Shown here one piece after another: positions 39,667 through 50,800 of a stretch of DNA of 64,000 bases. A model generated the notes under the pieces. That model ran no database searches, had not been told where the DNA came from, and was given only the letters and a program-made list of their open reading frames with translations. This stretch comes from Symbiodinium natans (lineage: Eukaryota; Sar; Dinophyceae; Suessiales; Symbiodiniaceae): positions 62,001 through 126,000 of the forward strand of contig CAJNDS010000413.1 in NCBI GenBank assembly GCA_905221605.1. Direction: 5' to 3'. A program made the translations under genes and the position numbers. The number at the start of each line of letters is the position of its first letter. Position 1 is the first letter of the stretch.

Positions 39667-40229
39667 TCGGGAGCCCAACAACATATCCTTCCCCTCGGCA
39701 ATGCAGCATCTTCACCCTGAAGCCATACCTCGCCCTGAAGGGGTTTCAAAAAACAACACCCCCTCATCCTGAACCCTAAGCTCTTGCAAGGTGTGTATTC
39801 CAGGGGTGCTCCCAGGGTGGGGGAGAGATGGAGTTAGAACCCAAAGACTAGGGCTTAAGGGTTGAGGGCTTCGGTCGTGAGCTGTCGGATGTGAGGTCAC
39901 AGCACCCCTTTGAGGGATCCTGTTCGTCATGCTCTCACTCATAACAGTCATTGCTGCCCCCCAGGCTAGGGGCTTGAGGTAAGCAACGACACTGGTGTCT
40001 TCAAGTCCCCTCAAGGATCTGATCCAAAGTTCCCCCCTAAACCCTAAACCCTAAACCCCTATGGAGGGAAAGTACGACAGAAGACGCCAAACCTGGGGAT
40101 TTGCCGATCCTGGAGCCTCGAATGTACGCAGTCACTCTACTCCAGCCCCGACTGATTGCCTGGCGACGCTTACGGCATATGATATACCAAATAGTGTGTA
40201 AATATATTGTATAGCACACATCTTAGTAC

Positions 40230-40490
40230 GTATATGATACATATATGAATATATATATATATATATACATACATATATATATATATATGTATACATATAT
40301 ATATATATATATGTATATATGTATATATATATATATATACGTACACATATATATATATATATATATATATGTTTATACATATTTTTTGTTTATGTGGTTT
40401 TTTATATGTTTATATATATATATATATACATACACACACATATATGTATATTTATTTAATTATTTATTGATTTTTTACTTATTTATTTAT
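40230..40490. repeat. Long (TA)n-rich microsatellite
   Basis: TATATATACATACATA and TATATATGTA stretches. ORFs here encode only Tyr/Ile repeats and are not genes. Confidence 0.95.
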
Positions 40491-40799
40491 ATTTACACGC
40501 CAGAAAATCGGTCGTAAAAAATCTTTCTCTCTTTGCCTGGCAGCCCAAGCCCAAGTCGGGTTCCGGGTGTGGCTCCCCTCCATCCGATGCCGACACAGGC
40601 CTGTCTATCCTTTGCAAGAAAGGAACTATGGCTTGAGGGAAGGGAGTTTAGGGTTTATAGGGCTTCAGCTCTCAGTCTCCCACAATTCAGGCAAGGATTC
40701 GGTCGGTCGGGTTTAGGGTTTAGGATCATGAGGCCCTCCGCTTTCGTTTTGTGAGCTGCGGTGAAGGGGTTCGGCGGAAGTCTACGGGACGTTGAAGGT

Positions 40800-40935
40800 T
40801 GCTGACACCCCTCATTGCTCTGGTGCGTGTGTGAGAGCCCACATGACCAGCTTGTGTTTTAACTTTGCCAAGGTGCTCGGCCTTTTTGATCTGATCCTCG
40901 ACGAGCTCCACATTGTCGTCTTGCCTAAGTGTGTC
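40800..40935 (-). CDS. Possible exon, unknown
   Basis: Minus frame RPLDTLRQDDNVELVEDQIK followed by KAEHLGKVKTQAGHVGSH has helical, charged, exon-like composition and GC3-rich codons. The opposite strand is also open. Confidence 0.35.
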
Positions 40936-41200
40936 CAGGGGTCTGGTATGGGCTGGTTTATAGAAGCACATTGTTCAAGAGCCTCTCCGCCCCTTGTTCA
41001 TTGTTCATTGTTCAGCCCACTTACTCCTCCCTGCCCTGCCCTGCCCTGCCTGTCACATTCCCTCTCAAACCAACACGAGGAGCCGCCCAGAATCCCCGGC
41101 CCCGAACTCTCTCAGAAACCCTCCAAAACCCTAAGCCCTCCAAGCCCTTCGCCCTCAAAAGCCCCAAAACAACCCTCCCAACCCCTATACAGAAACCCTG

Positions 41201-41295
41201 TGGGATGCTCCCCCTGAAACTAATCCTTAATGGGGATTCTCATCGGGGGCACGAGGGTCGCTATTAGGGAGTGTTAGTATAGGGGGAACATGCCA
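41201..41295. mobile_element. Family-3 inverted-repeat element
   Basis: TGGGATGCTCCCCCT at one end, AGGGGGAACATGCCA at the other, with an ATCCTTAAT/ATTAGGGAGT-type interior. Confidence 0.7.
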
Positions 41296-41689
41296 AAAGG
41301 AACCCTCCTCAAGCCCAAGGGGGTGCAGGCATGTAGCCGGCCCGGGAGTTCACAGAAGCAAGAATTGCTCCTTGCACAGCTCAGGGTTGGTTTAGGGTTT
41401 AGGGTTTTGGCACGCGCTCTCTGCCAGCAGTGCTCAGCTTTAGGGTTTAGGGTTAAACGGTTTAGGGTTTAGGGTTTAGGGAGGAGGGCTCAGGGGCCTG
41501 CAGTGGCTTTGGGCTTTACTGTCGGGGTTTTGGGGGGTTTGGGGCCACAAGATTCTGGCAACTTTTTCTTGGGGCTGGTGCGAGTATTGGGCATCGGTGA
41601 GGGTTTGGGTGTGACTTCTCATGCCTCTTTGGGGGTCCAAACGTCGAGGGATCCTTGAATCCCTACACCCTCAGACCGTTTGCTGAAGG

Positions 41690-41729
41690 ACCCCCCGCCC
41701 CCCCCCCCCCCACCCCCCAAAAAAAAAAA
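41690..41729. repeat. C-run/A-run tract
   Basis: Interrupted C runs followed by ten A. Confidence 0.9.
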
Positions 41730-42365
41730 TAGAGAAAGACAACGGTCCACAAATTGCCCTTAAAAAAAGGAGCACTGTTTTTTTTTTTGGTGGGGGGTTC
41801 TGAAGGCGAAGAGAAGTAGGCAGGCATAGCCAGGGCTCCCAAACTGCAAGCCAAGGCATGGGTGCATATTGCATCCGGTGGCTGACAGTACCCGGGTTCG
41901 AGCCGATACTTTGCGCGAGCGCGCGGTTTAGGGTTTAGGGTTTGGGGTTTAGGGTTTAGGGTTTAGGGTTCAGGGCTCTAGGTGGGTTCGGGGGCTTCGG
42001 GCTTTGTTTTGTGAATTTCGGGTTGTGGGGACAAGTCAGGAGTGAGGGGTTCAGGGCTTCTTTTGCCGCCCGTCTGGCAGCTGAGGGTGTACATGTCTTT
42101 TCATGCCCGTCTCTGCAAACTTAGACGCAATGGCATCTTCACGACACTGAGGCAGACTTTCTGTAAACCAGGCACTCCCGAAGAAGGCGCATGCCAAAGG
42201 ACAGGGCCACGCATCCTGAAAAAATGAGCCTTAAGCACTCGACACTAAGTAATACTAGCCCCCACCCCTCCGCCCCCACAACATCCCTCACCCCTCAATC
42301 TTCTCTTGCTGGGCACGAGGGGTGCGAAGACCCCCCGCGCAGAGGTGCGCGTCTTCGGGCTCCAT

Positions 42366-42450
42366 CCTCCCTCTCCCTCCCTCTCCCTCCCTCTCCCTCC
42401 CTCTCCCTCCCTGTCCCTCCCTCTCTCTCCCTCCCTCTCCCTCCCTCTCT
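42366..42450. repeat. (CCCTCTCC)n minisatellite
   Basis: About ten CTCCCTCC-type units. The ORF across it is low-complexity Ser/Leu/Pro. Confidence 0.95.
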
Positions 42451-42649
42451 CACAAACTCAACCCTTCGGCTTAACCCTCAGGCCCCAATCCCAGCTGACA
42501 CTAGCCAATCCAGGCTCCAGGCGGGCAGGTGCTTCTTTTGGGATTCTGACCACCACTGGAGCTTGGCTGTGAGCTGGACCCACGCAGGTCGCTCACCTGA
42601 GTTCGGGTGTCTTTCTCCCCTTCATTCAAAGAGCCCGGGGAGTCCAGTT

Positions 42650-42651
42650 TG

Positions 42652-42683
<32 letters not shown>

Positions 42684-42715
42684 TCTCTCTATCTCTCTCA
42701 CTGTCTCTCTCTCGA
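42650..42715. repeat. (CT)n microsatellite
   Basis: CT repeats with single-base interruptions. Confidence 0.95.
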
Positions 42716-42811
42716 TCCCCCTCCGACCCAACATCGCAAGCCGCGGGAAAATGCCTCCTTTGGGCTTGTGACTTTATTTGTGAAAGTTCCCGAACTCTTT
42801 TGAAGCTGGTA

Positions 42812-42887
42812 CCCTAAACCCTAAACCCTAAACCCTAAACCCTAAACCCTAAACCCTAAACCCTAAACCCCCCTAAACCCTCTTCTC
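42812..42887. repeat. CCCTAAA tract
   Basis: Nine or more regular units. Confidence 0.95.
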
Positions 42888-44941
42888 CTAAACCTGATCT
42901 GAGAGCCCACACCGCTCGCAGAGGCTGTCCCAGAAGCCACGCCTCTGCACGTATCAATTGCTCTGAAATCTAGATTTAGGGCAATGGGTTAGGTTTAGGC
43001 TTTAGGGGTTTAGGGTTTCAAAGGGCTTTAAAGTAGCTTGGGGTATATGCAGGGTCCCCTCTCTCTGGGACATGCCCGTATTCCAAAGACTCGACCTAGT
43101 TCTTCAACAGGGTAGCAAAGGGTCTGCTCCCGGACTTGGACTGCTGTGTGCGCGGGAACAGGCAAGAAGCTCAAGGAAAGCTATGACTTAGCAAAGGGCT
43201 AAGCTTCGAACTTGGTCTACTACAACGGACTGGCTCTCTGGCTTTGGACTTGGCACCCATACGAGATCGGCGCAGTCAGCCAGATCACTCACGCTATGTG
43301 GCCATTCCAAGCACTGGCAGGTTCGTAATTACAGCCCGCAAATGCCTTTCCTTTCAACTTGCATGCTCTGTTGTTGAAACTACGAGTACCGACCTTCCGT
43401 GGGTTTGGCTTGGGTTGAGGCTCCCCCCTCCGCCCGGCGCCTGACTTCTCTTTGCTGGTTTTGCCTTGGCCGCTTCTTTGATCTTGCATCCGCAGACTAC
43501 ATTCGCAATGGCCCACGAAGTCAGCATGCTCGGAAGTAAGCACTTCCAAGCCAAGGCCGGATCTACACTTTTTCCCAAACAAGAGAATGCATGATAATCC
43601 CCATTCCGCATACCCTACATACAAGGCTCCGGAACTTGGAATTGCCCCCCCCCCCCCCAAGGGACCCGTAATTTACGTTCCCACATGGGACATGCTGAAT
43701 CTTTGCTGCGTGCTGGAGACGTGGCATTTCGTCAGGGGATCCCAACGTGCCAGTTCTACAACACCATAAACCCTCAACCCTCAACTCCAAGTCAAGCTAA
43801 ATGCTGAGTACGAAGCTGCCACGTTATTCCGCCCACGTGCTCGGCATGACACGACCCCTTAAACCTTTTTGAACCGTCTTCAGCCCTGGAATGCGGGAAC
43901 CCTAAACCCAAAACCCAAAACCCGAAACCCGAAACCCGACATGAAAACCTGACAGACCTGGGGTGCTGGCTCCCACTGCTCTTGGTGCTCTTTTCCTCTG
44001 GCATGGCCTGAGGGTTAGGGTTTAGGGCTTAGAAGCTAGGGTTTAGGGTTTCGGGTTTAGGGTGTAGGGTTTTGGGTTTAAAGTTCAAAGTTTAGGGTTT
44101 AGGGTGTAGGGTGAGAGCAGAAGCCGTGCCCTGAACGTAACGGCGAGATCTGCCCTAAGCTGCCCTGCTTGGACTTGGAGATTGATTCCTGGGTAGTTCT
44201 TGGGGGGGGTTTTTGAGTAGGGCCACCTAGCAGAAATCCAGCCAAGCCTACCGCACCCATGCCTCTCAGCTCCCAGAGCATCCTCAGACCACCCCTAAGA
44301 TGCCTTCGGCCACCCTGAACTAAGCTTAACAGGGAACGAGAGGCCTCTTGCTTCCCCTACGCCACCCTATCAGGAATTTCTATTGGAGGGAAGCTCCCCC
44401 TCAACAGGGACCTAGAGGCCTCTTACTGCCCCCCCCACACCACCCTTTCAGGAATTCTGGTTGAGGGGGGTTTCTTCCAAAATTCCCCCCACAAAAACCC
44501 GTAAAGCGCCCTCAAAGGCGCCCCCGGACCTCGGAAGCTCACAGGGCGGAGTCGCTCAGAGCCATCCCCGGGAGGCTCTGCGAGTGGCTGTGTGGCTGCT
44601 TGGGGTTCCCCAGGATGTCTCTCTCTGTCTCTCTCTCTCTCTCTCTCTCACTTGCTTTTCCTGTCTGAGTCTTCGAGTTTCGGGGTTTCAAGTTGAGTCT
44701 TATAGGGCTTGTGCAAGGCTCTAAGGGTCTCGGACTCTTGGCATGCTATGGGGTTCAGGGGGTTCAGGGGGGGGGGGGTGGAGGCTCAAGCTGCTGGGGA
44801 ACTGTAGGTCTTTAAGGCTGGCTTCGCAAGGTGGGCTGTGCTGGATGCGGTGGCTCTGGCTTGGTTTGCATGTCCCATGTGCCCACCCGGGGGATGCTCG
44901 AACGAGGTGCACTCGGCAGAGAGACATACATGAAGCGGCAC

Positions 44942-45028
44942 GGGTTTAGGGTTTAGGGTTTGGGGTTTAGGGTTTGGGGTTTAGGGTCTAGGGTTAGGGT
45001 TTAGGGTTTAGGGTTTGGGGTTTAGGGC
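44942..45028. repeat. TTTAGGG/TTTGGGG tract
   Basis: Mixed GGGTTTA and GGGGTTT units. Confidence 0.9.
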
Positions 45029-45614
45029 TTATGTTCGTGACAGCCGGGGCGTCGTGGATCTGGGGGGTCTTTTTCTCCCCTTACAGCTGGCAGCTTCCAG
45101 CGGAGATTGAGGGGCGCCCACCACACCGTGCCTCAGCCTGACCATCGGAGCTGTGACGTCTTTCCTACTTTTGCTTCAGAACCCCCAACCTATATTCTTC
45201 CTTATAAGGGCAATGTAGGGACCATTTTATTCTTCATTTTTTTTGGCGGGGGCTCTTAAGCAAATAGTAGTTTCCCATCACCAGGACTCTAATTATAAGG
45301 ACCCCGAATACAGCACAGATGCGCCATGAACATGTCGCTGCCCAGAGACATGTGTTCTGGGGGTTCCTCACTGTCTCGACTGCAGCAGAAGCTATGTCCG
45401 AGGCGCCTGGACCCTGGTTTAGGACAACCACCCCTTGCAGAGATCCCCTGCCTCATGATCCCAGGCCCAGGCTGCTGATCCAGCGGATGGCACCGTCGCC
45501 CTGCACTGTGGCAAACTCGTTTCGGCATATTCTTTGGAGTATGTTCTAGCATCTGGCTTCACATTTCAACTTACAGCACCTGTACGAAGCCTGCACTGTA
45601 TGGGATCGATTGCT

Positions 45615-46934
45615 TCATTGCACCCCTTGCCGGACCTGCATCACTGTCTCGCCTGACTCCTCGCGTTGGGACAAGCAGCTTTCAGTCCGCACGCTGCTCT
45701 GCATAGAACTTCTGCACATGAGCAGCAACATTCCGATAAATGCCCCAACCATTCCTGCAACCAACAGCCTAGGAAGAAGCACAAAAGCTCACTTCAAAGG
45801 GTGGACAAGCCTCGCAGACTTTCAAGCCACATGCTTCTGCATGGATCGACTGGACCCCTGCGCCTTTGCCCTACGACCCGCAAACCGCTTTTGTTGGCAA
45901 GAGGTTGCGGCATGCGCTTTTTCTCGCTCGTTCTCGATTGCTCACTTTCTGGAGGGCCTGCGATCTGCCGCTCTCACATTCTTTCACATCTGGACTCTTC
46001 ATCCCAAGGCCAATCCATCCAAGTATACTGCTCTTCGCCTCTCCTTGATCCTCTTCGGTTGTAAAACTTGGCTTACCCTTGCGCGTAGCAGGGCCGTCAG
46101 GCACATTTTCGACGACGCTTCGTCGCACACCCATTTCCAAAGAACTATAAAACTCAGAAGGCAGAACCCTCATGATCCCATGGGTCTGATAATTTGGCTA
46201 ATTTCATGACGACTTTCACAACGAGCAGGGCCTGTAAGGCTCTCCTCCAGCACTTTCAAGGGTGCGAGCGTCATCCAATGGGATTCTGATCGTGGAGGCC
46301 CGGAGACAGCTGCACTTCTGCCGCCCTGCTCGGTCCTTCTTGACGAGCTCTTCGCGAGTCGCCGCATCTGGGCCTGCACATGAACTGTGCGGCCCTAGTA
46401 TAGACCCCCAAATAGTAGGATCCCCTTATAGTCAGGACCATCAGCCAGCGACATTGATGTGGAACGCCACGGCCCAGCCGGCCTGTTGCACTCTCTTTCA
46501 CGAGCACAAAGAGAGATCCATCACCTCCCCTGGTAATGCGGAGGAAGTCGTCCAAGTAAGTTATGTCCTGAGATGCCACTGCGGTCATCGCGTTCCGAAG
46601 TGAAACTGCGGGTGGATGCGGGTGGGGTGGCTTGGGTTGGGTTAGGTTGGCTTGGCTTGGGTTGGGTTGGGCAGGCGACGGAGGCTCTCAGCGAGACACG
46701 AAAGCTGCACTGAGGGCCTTGAGGGCCTTTTGCTCTCAAGCGCACTGAATCTGACAGCTTCGCGTCTTGAGCAATGTCCAATTGGCCATGTAGCGATATG
46801 GCAATCGAAAAGTCATAGTTCTTGTGTCCCAACAAATTAGACACCAGTCGCCACAAGACAAATTGCAGTGTAAAGCCTCCGGCTCCAAACGAGCTCGCTG
46901 GGACTACGAACCGGCAAGGCTGCCGCAAAACCAA
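45615..46934 (-). CDS. Multi-exon protein with C-terminal membrane segment, unknown
   Basis: Exon-like minus-strand segments: about 46934-46690 (FTLQFVLWRLVSNLLGHKNY, then DFSIAISLHG...), about 46588-46447 (SQDITYLDDFLRITRGGDGS, then LFVLVKE), about 46377-46205 (AQMRRLAKSSSRRTEQ), about 46150-45880 (EMGVRRSVVENVPDG...) and 45768-45615, ending in a TGA. The last exon encodes a single hydrophobic helix (LLVAGMVGAFIGMLLLM) and a short Ser/Glu-rich tail, as in a type I or tail-anchored membrane protein. The intron at about 46396-46446 is a small family-2-like element with GC...CTAG edges. The joins between the middle exons are not settled. The first exon faintly recalls a beta-sandwich domain such as GOLD, but I would not assign it. 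Confidence 0.45.
46396..46446 (-). mobile_element. Short family-2-like intron
   Basis: Minus strand GCTGATGGTCCTGACTATAAG to GGGGGTCTATACTAG, about 51 nt, with GC and AG edges. It shares GGATCCTACTATTTGGGG with family-2 elements near 50260 and 50950. Confidence 0.6.
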
Positions 46935-47499
46935 ACTACATTACGCAACTACAAGGTGATCTTCAAATGACCAGCTCTTCAGCGGCTGGCACGGTGATCT
47001 GGAAGACCTGCTCATCCTCGACCTGTCTTTATGCAGTGCGCCGTGCACTTGGGATCCCAAACACAGACCCCTAAACCCGTAACCCTAAACCCTAAACCGT
47101 GGCGCCCAAACATCTCCAAGCGGCAGCCCCTCGAGAGAAGATGAGAGTGTGTTTGCCCGGATACAGCTTCTGCTCACCATCCTGTTCGACTTGCACGGCC
47201 ACACTGACACTACAAACGTTAATAATAACGTCTGAACATTGACAAAATCAGGTTGTTGACATGTTCAGGTTAGGTATTATGTAAAATTGGTAGCAACCTG
47301 CAATATGTAGGAAGACATGTCGGGCACTCTGAAGGGGATGCGAAAAAGGCAATGGCAAGCACGGGAGAGCAAACCAAGGCAAAAACATGGCGCGCTTGGC
47401 CTTGTCCCCCTAAACCCTAAACCCTAAACCCTAATCCCTAATCCCTAATCCCACACTGTCAACCTTTCGGCCTCCAGGCCCGACAAGGAGTTGCGGTCT
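46935..47499. other. Spacer between genes
   Basis: Contains short CCCTAAA tracts (47065-47095, 47408-47450) and no convincing ORF. Confidence 0.5.
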
Positions 47500-47646
47500 A
47501 CTTGGAGGTTCATCGAGAATTATAGGTAGGGTTTCGGGTTTCAGGGGGTACCTGGAAGTAAGGTTCTAAGTACCCGAGATAAAATTGTAAGCAAGAAGGT
47601 TCCCTTAACCCGAGCCCTACTTGTAGGTACCCGTGAGGCTCCAAGT
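47500..47646. mobile_element. Family-1 inverted-repeat element
   Basis: ACTTGGAGGTTCATCGAGAAT to TAGGTACCCGTGAGGCTCCAAGT. Confidence 0.75.
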
Positions 47647-47816
47647 AGAAGCCGAACTTTGACCCAGTACCTTGTGGTGCCTCTCGAGCACTTCGAAAGC
47701 GCTACTAATTGCAATGGCAACAGTCCGGAACCATCACTCGGAATCACTCGGACAATGCACAAAAGATTTGTTTCGCAAGGAAGAATGGGAGGGGAGCTCT
47801 TCCCAAACAGCCACCC

Positions 47817-50800
47817 TCACACCCAAAGCCAGGTTACAATCTGTGCAATTGGCACTGTCGCCCCAATTACGGGGAGAAGCCTGTTTTCTGCACTGGCCCT
47901 CCGTGCCTTGTTCACCACCTCCAGAATGGAGCTGTCGAAGTCGAAGGAGACGCTGTCCACTTTCCCAGCGTGCACGCGCACACGCTGGAAGCTTCTTAGG
48001 GCACGCTTGGGCACTGGATGGTCCACCTTGCCGATGTCAACGGCCGCATGGTAGACTTGAACAACCTCATCACCATCCAGGCTCCCAGTGTTGCTCACCT
48101 TGCCTTACTTGTCCAGTTTCCGCTGTTTTCTTGGGAAAAAGTAACCTCAACCCTGTGACATTATTTGTGATTTTCATACAGGGATTTCTACTACTACCCC
48201 AAATTCGGGCAACCTTCATACTGCCTTCTCCGCTGCTAAGGCTGCCAGGGCACAATGGAAGGCAAGGCTTGCCAGCTCCGCGCCTCGCGCCCGCTGGGCG
48301 CACTGCAGCTCGAAGGTGGTCAGGGACAGGCCATGCCCAAACCTTACTGTTGCTTGGTAGGGCATGAGGGAATGAGGTACTCGATAATCCCTTAAAGGGT
48401 AGATATAGGGGGATATAGGGTACCTCATTGAGGTACCCTATATAATCCCTTGAGGTATATATAGGGGGATGTAGGGTACCTCATTCCCTCTTTCCCTATA
48501 TTAACCAACAGTAAGAAGCGGGAAGAGCGCGGCGCCCTGGTAGTACTTGTACGTGCGCCCGGGCGCCCGGGACATGTCGTAGTTGGTCATGGGCTGCTCA
48601 AAGATGTACTTGTGTGGGTACATGGTAACAGGCAGCTTGCCCCAGCGGTTTTCCTTTCCAAAGAAAGTGGCCCCAAGGGCTTGGGCACCCTTGTGGCTGG
48701 GGAAGAAGGCCTGCACAATGGCGTAAGGAGCAGCTGCCCGAGTGGTTAGGGAGTCAATGGCCATGGGACCACCAGAAATCAGGACAAGAATGGTCGGCTT
48801 GTTGAGGGCCAGCACCTTCTGCGCGAAGCTCTCTTGCAAACCTGGGAGCGCCGTGTCCGTCCGGTCCTTTCCCTCCGTCTCGATCGTCCTGTCATCACCC
48901 AGGGCCAGAACCACCACGTCGGCCTTTCGAGCCGCGTCAAGGGCGGCTGGGATTCCTTCATCCTTGGTGCTGTTGATGTCGACGCCCTTGCTGGAAACTG
49001 TCTGACCCTCCGGGTTGGCCATGCTCAGGCCCTCAGTGATCGACGGCACACATGCATCCGTGCCGTCGTAGCAGTGGTGCCCGGCGGCATAGTCCGAGAA
49101 AAGCTGGCTCCGGCTCATGGAATGAGGGCCCAGAACTGCCACTGATGCCCTTGGGCGAATGGGAAGAGCGCCATCATTTTTCAGTAAGACGAAGCTCTGG
49201 AGGGCGGCTTCGTATGAGATCCGCTGATGTAGCGAGCTGTTCAAATCCTGCACTCCGTACCTTGGATGCGCCGAGGGCAAGCCGAGGGCAAGGCCATGTC
49301 ACACGAGTCTTGCTGCCTCATTCAGCAGATAAGTATTACATCATATCATATCATATCCGACAACATCATCTCTAACATAATATGATCTCATATAATGTCA
49401 TACAATATCGGCTAATATCACAATAAGGCAGGCGGCTGATGAAACTCTGTGCTGTTTGGCGGATCGAAGCGCCCCACTTCAAACTGAACTTGGAAAGAGC
49501 GCCGCACGGCCTGGCGGCTGAAGTGTGCAGTTTTGGGCCTGGCCTACTTGGAGGTTTAGGGTTTAGGGCTTAGGGTTTAGAGTTTAGGGTTTGGGATTTC
49601 TACTTGGAGGTTCATTAGATTGCTTAGAAGTAGGGTTGTAAGTAGGGTACGAATGGTGATAACCTTACGCATCAAAGATTTATGGTGGATCGGTTTCTAG
49701 GGCTCAGTATATCGGCCCCAATAAGTTTGGCGGCTCGCTGCTATGGAAAGCATGCGGGTGCCTCTTGCAGGTTGGGTGTGCTTCGTGGCAGTTCCTTGAG
49801 CTTCCTTGTTCTTGACCCCGCCCCTAGACGTAAAGTGCGTGACCCCATCACCACTGTATCCACAAAGTGCTTGTGCCATCAGAAACTTTAGCGTTGGCCT
49901 TCGTGGCGGAAGGATAATGAACCCGAAGCCTTCAACCCCTGCACCCTAATCCCGGCTTGAGCCTCCGTCAGCCGTGCTTCAGTTGCGAGGCCCATGTCGA
50001 TGGCCTGGGAGAGGGAGGAGAAGAGGGTGTCGCCCATCCTCGGAAGAAAGGAGCCGCTTTTGGCAAAGGGGTATGCTTTGACAGTTGTTCGTTCTGTGGA
50101 GGCTGGGGTTCCGAGCATGATGGGCAGCGACACTGTTGACTAAGCATGAACTGCGACCGCAGCCACCACTACCGGGCAACACTTGGAGGCTTCTAAGCTG
50201 CACTATGCGCGTCGTGAATCGTCATGCTATATGGGTGTTCCCGAAATTAGGGGTACCTTATTGGGGTCCTACTCTAAACGGGATCCTACTACTCCCAGCC
50301 CAGCTTCTCAAGGTCAGTTCCATTCATCAGCGCCATCGCAGCTGCGTGGGCATCGTCCGGTGCGTTCACGGGCGGGCCCTTCCTTGGGGTTGATTAAAAA
50401 TCCCAACCTTTCTGGGGGGCGGGGGGGGGGGGGGGGGGGGGATGAATGCAAGAACTGTACACATTATTTTTGATGTGTGTATATAGGGGGGGGGAGGGTT
50501 CGGGATCTCCAATCGAAAAATATCCCAGGCTCAAGTTGTTCACGGCACCGCAGTCGGTGGTGACATGTGCATCCTTTGCTGCCCAGCGAAACTGCCTTAC
50601 ACTCTAAACCCTAAACCTTTTTTGAAGCATGGACTGAGGTTGGCGCCAGCACACTGAAAGATGGACACTGCTCTCCAAGACTCGTGCTCGGGGAGACATG
50701 TCCAAAATGAAAGCATCAGTACGAATGTGAATGCGAATGGTTTGCAGCATGAAAGAGGACATCTGAAACAACCCTGAACCCCTAAACCCTAAACCCTAAA

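Larger units (their letters stand above)
39201..40720. other. Intergenic repeats
   Basis: TTTAGGG tract 39568-39666, CCCTAAA 40035-40060, long (TA)n-rich microsatellite 40230-40490. No supported gene. Confidence 0.6.
40972..45600. other. Exon-poor repeat-rich stretch
   Basis: Contains a family-3 element (41201-41295), TTTAGGG tracts (41388-41480, 41925-41975, 44010-44110, 44942-45028), CCCTAAA (42812-42887), CCCTCTCC and CT microsatellites (42366-42450, 42650-42715, 44620-44655) and C-run/A-run tracts (41690-41729). Competing frames at 43289-43660 could hold an exon, but none is convincing. Confidence 0.5.

Noticed and set aside
40132-40517. Tyr/Ile-rich ORFs on both strands
   Set aside because: Pure product of the TA-rich microsatellite.
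42191-42817. 208-codon plus-strand ORF rich in Ser, Leu and Pro
   Set aside because: Driven by CT and CCCTCTCC repeats; no conserved motif.
45610-46209. 199-codon plus-strand ORF
   Set aside because: Overlaps minus-strand exons with better composition, including a membrane helix followed by a stop; judged antisense.
46690-46934. GOLD-domain assignment of the unknown membrane protein
   Set aside because: The similarity is limited to a few hydrophobic positions, and the gene is longer than a p24-type protein.
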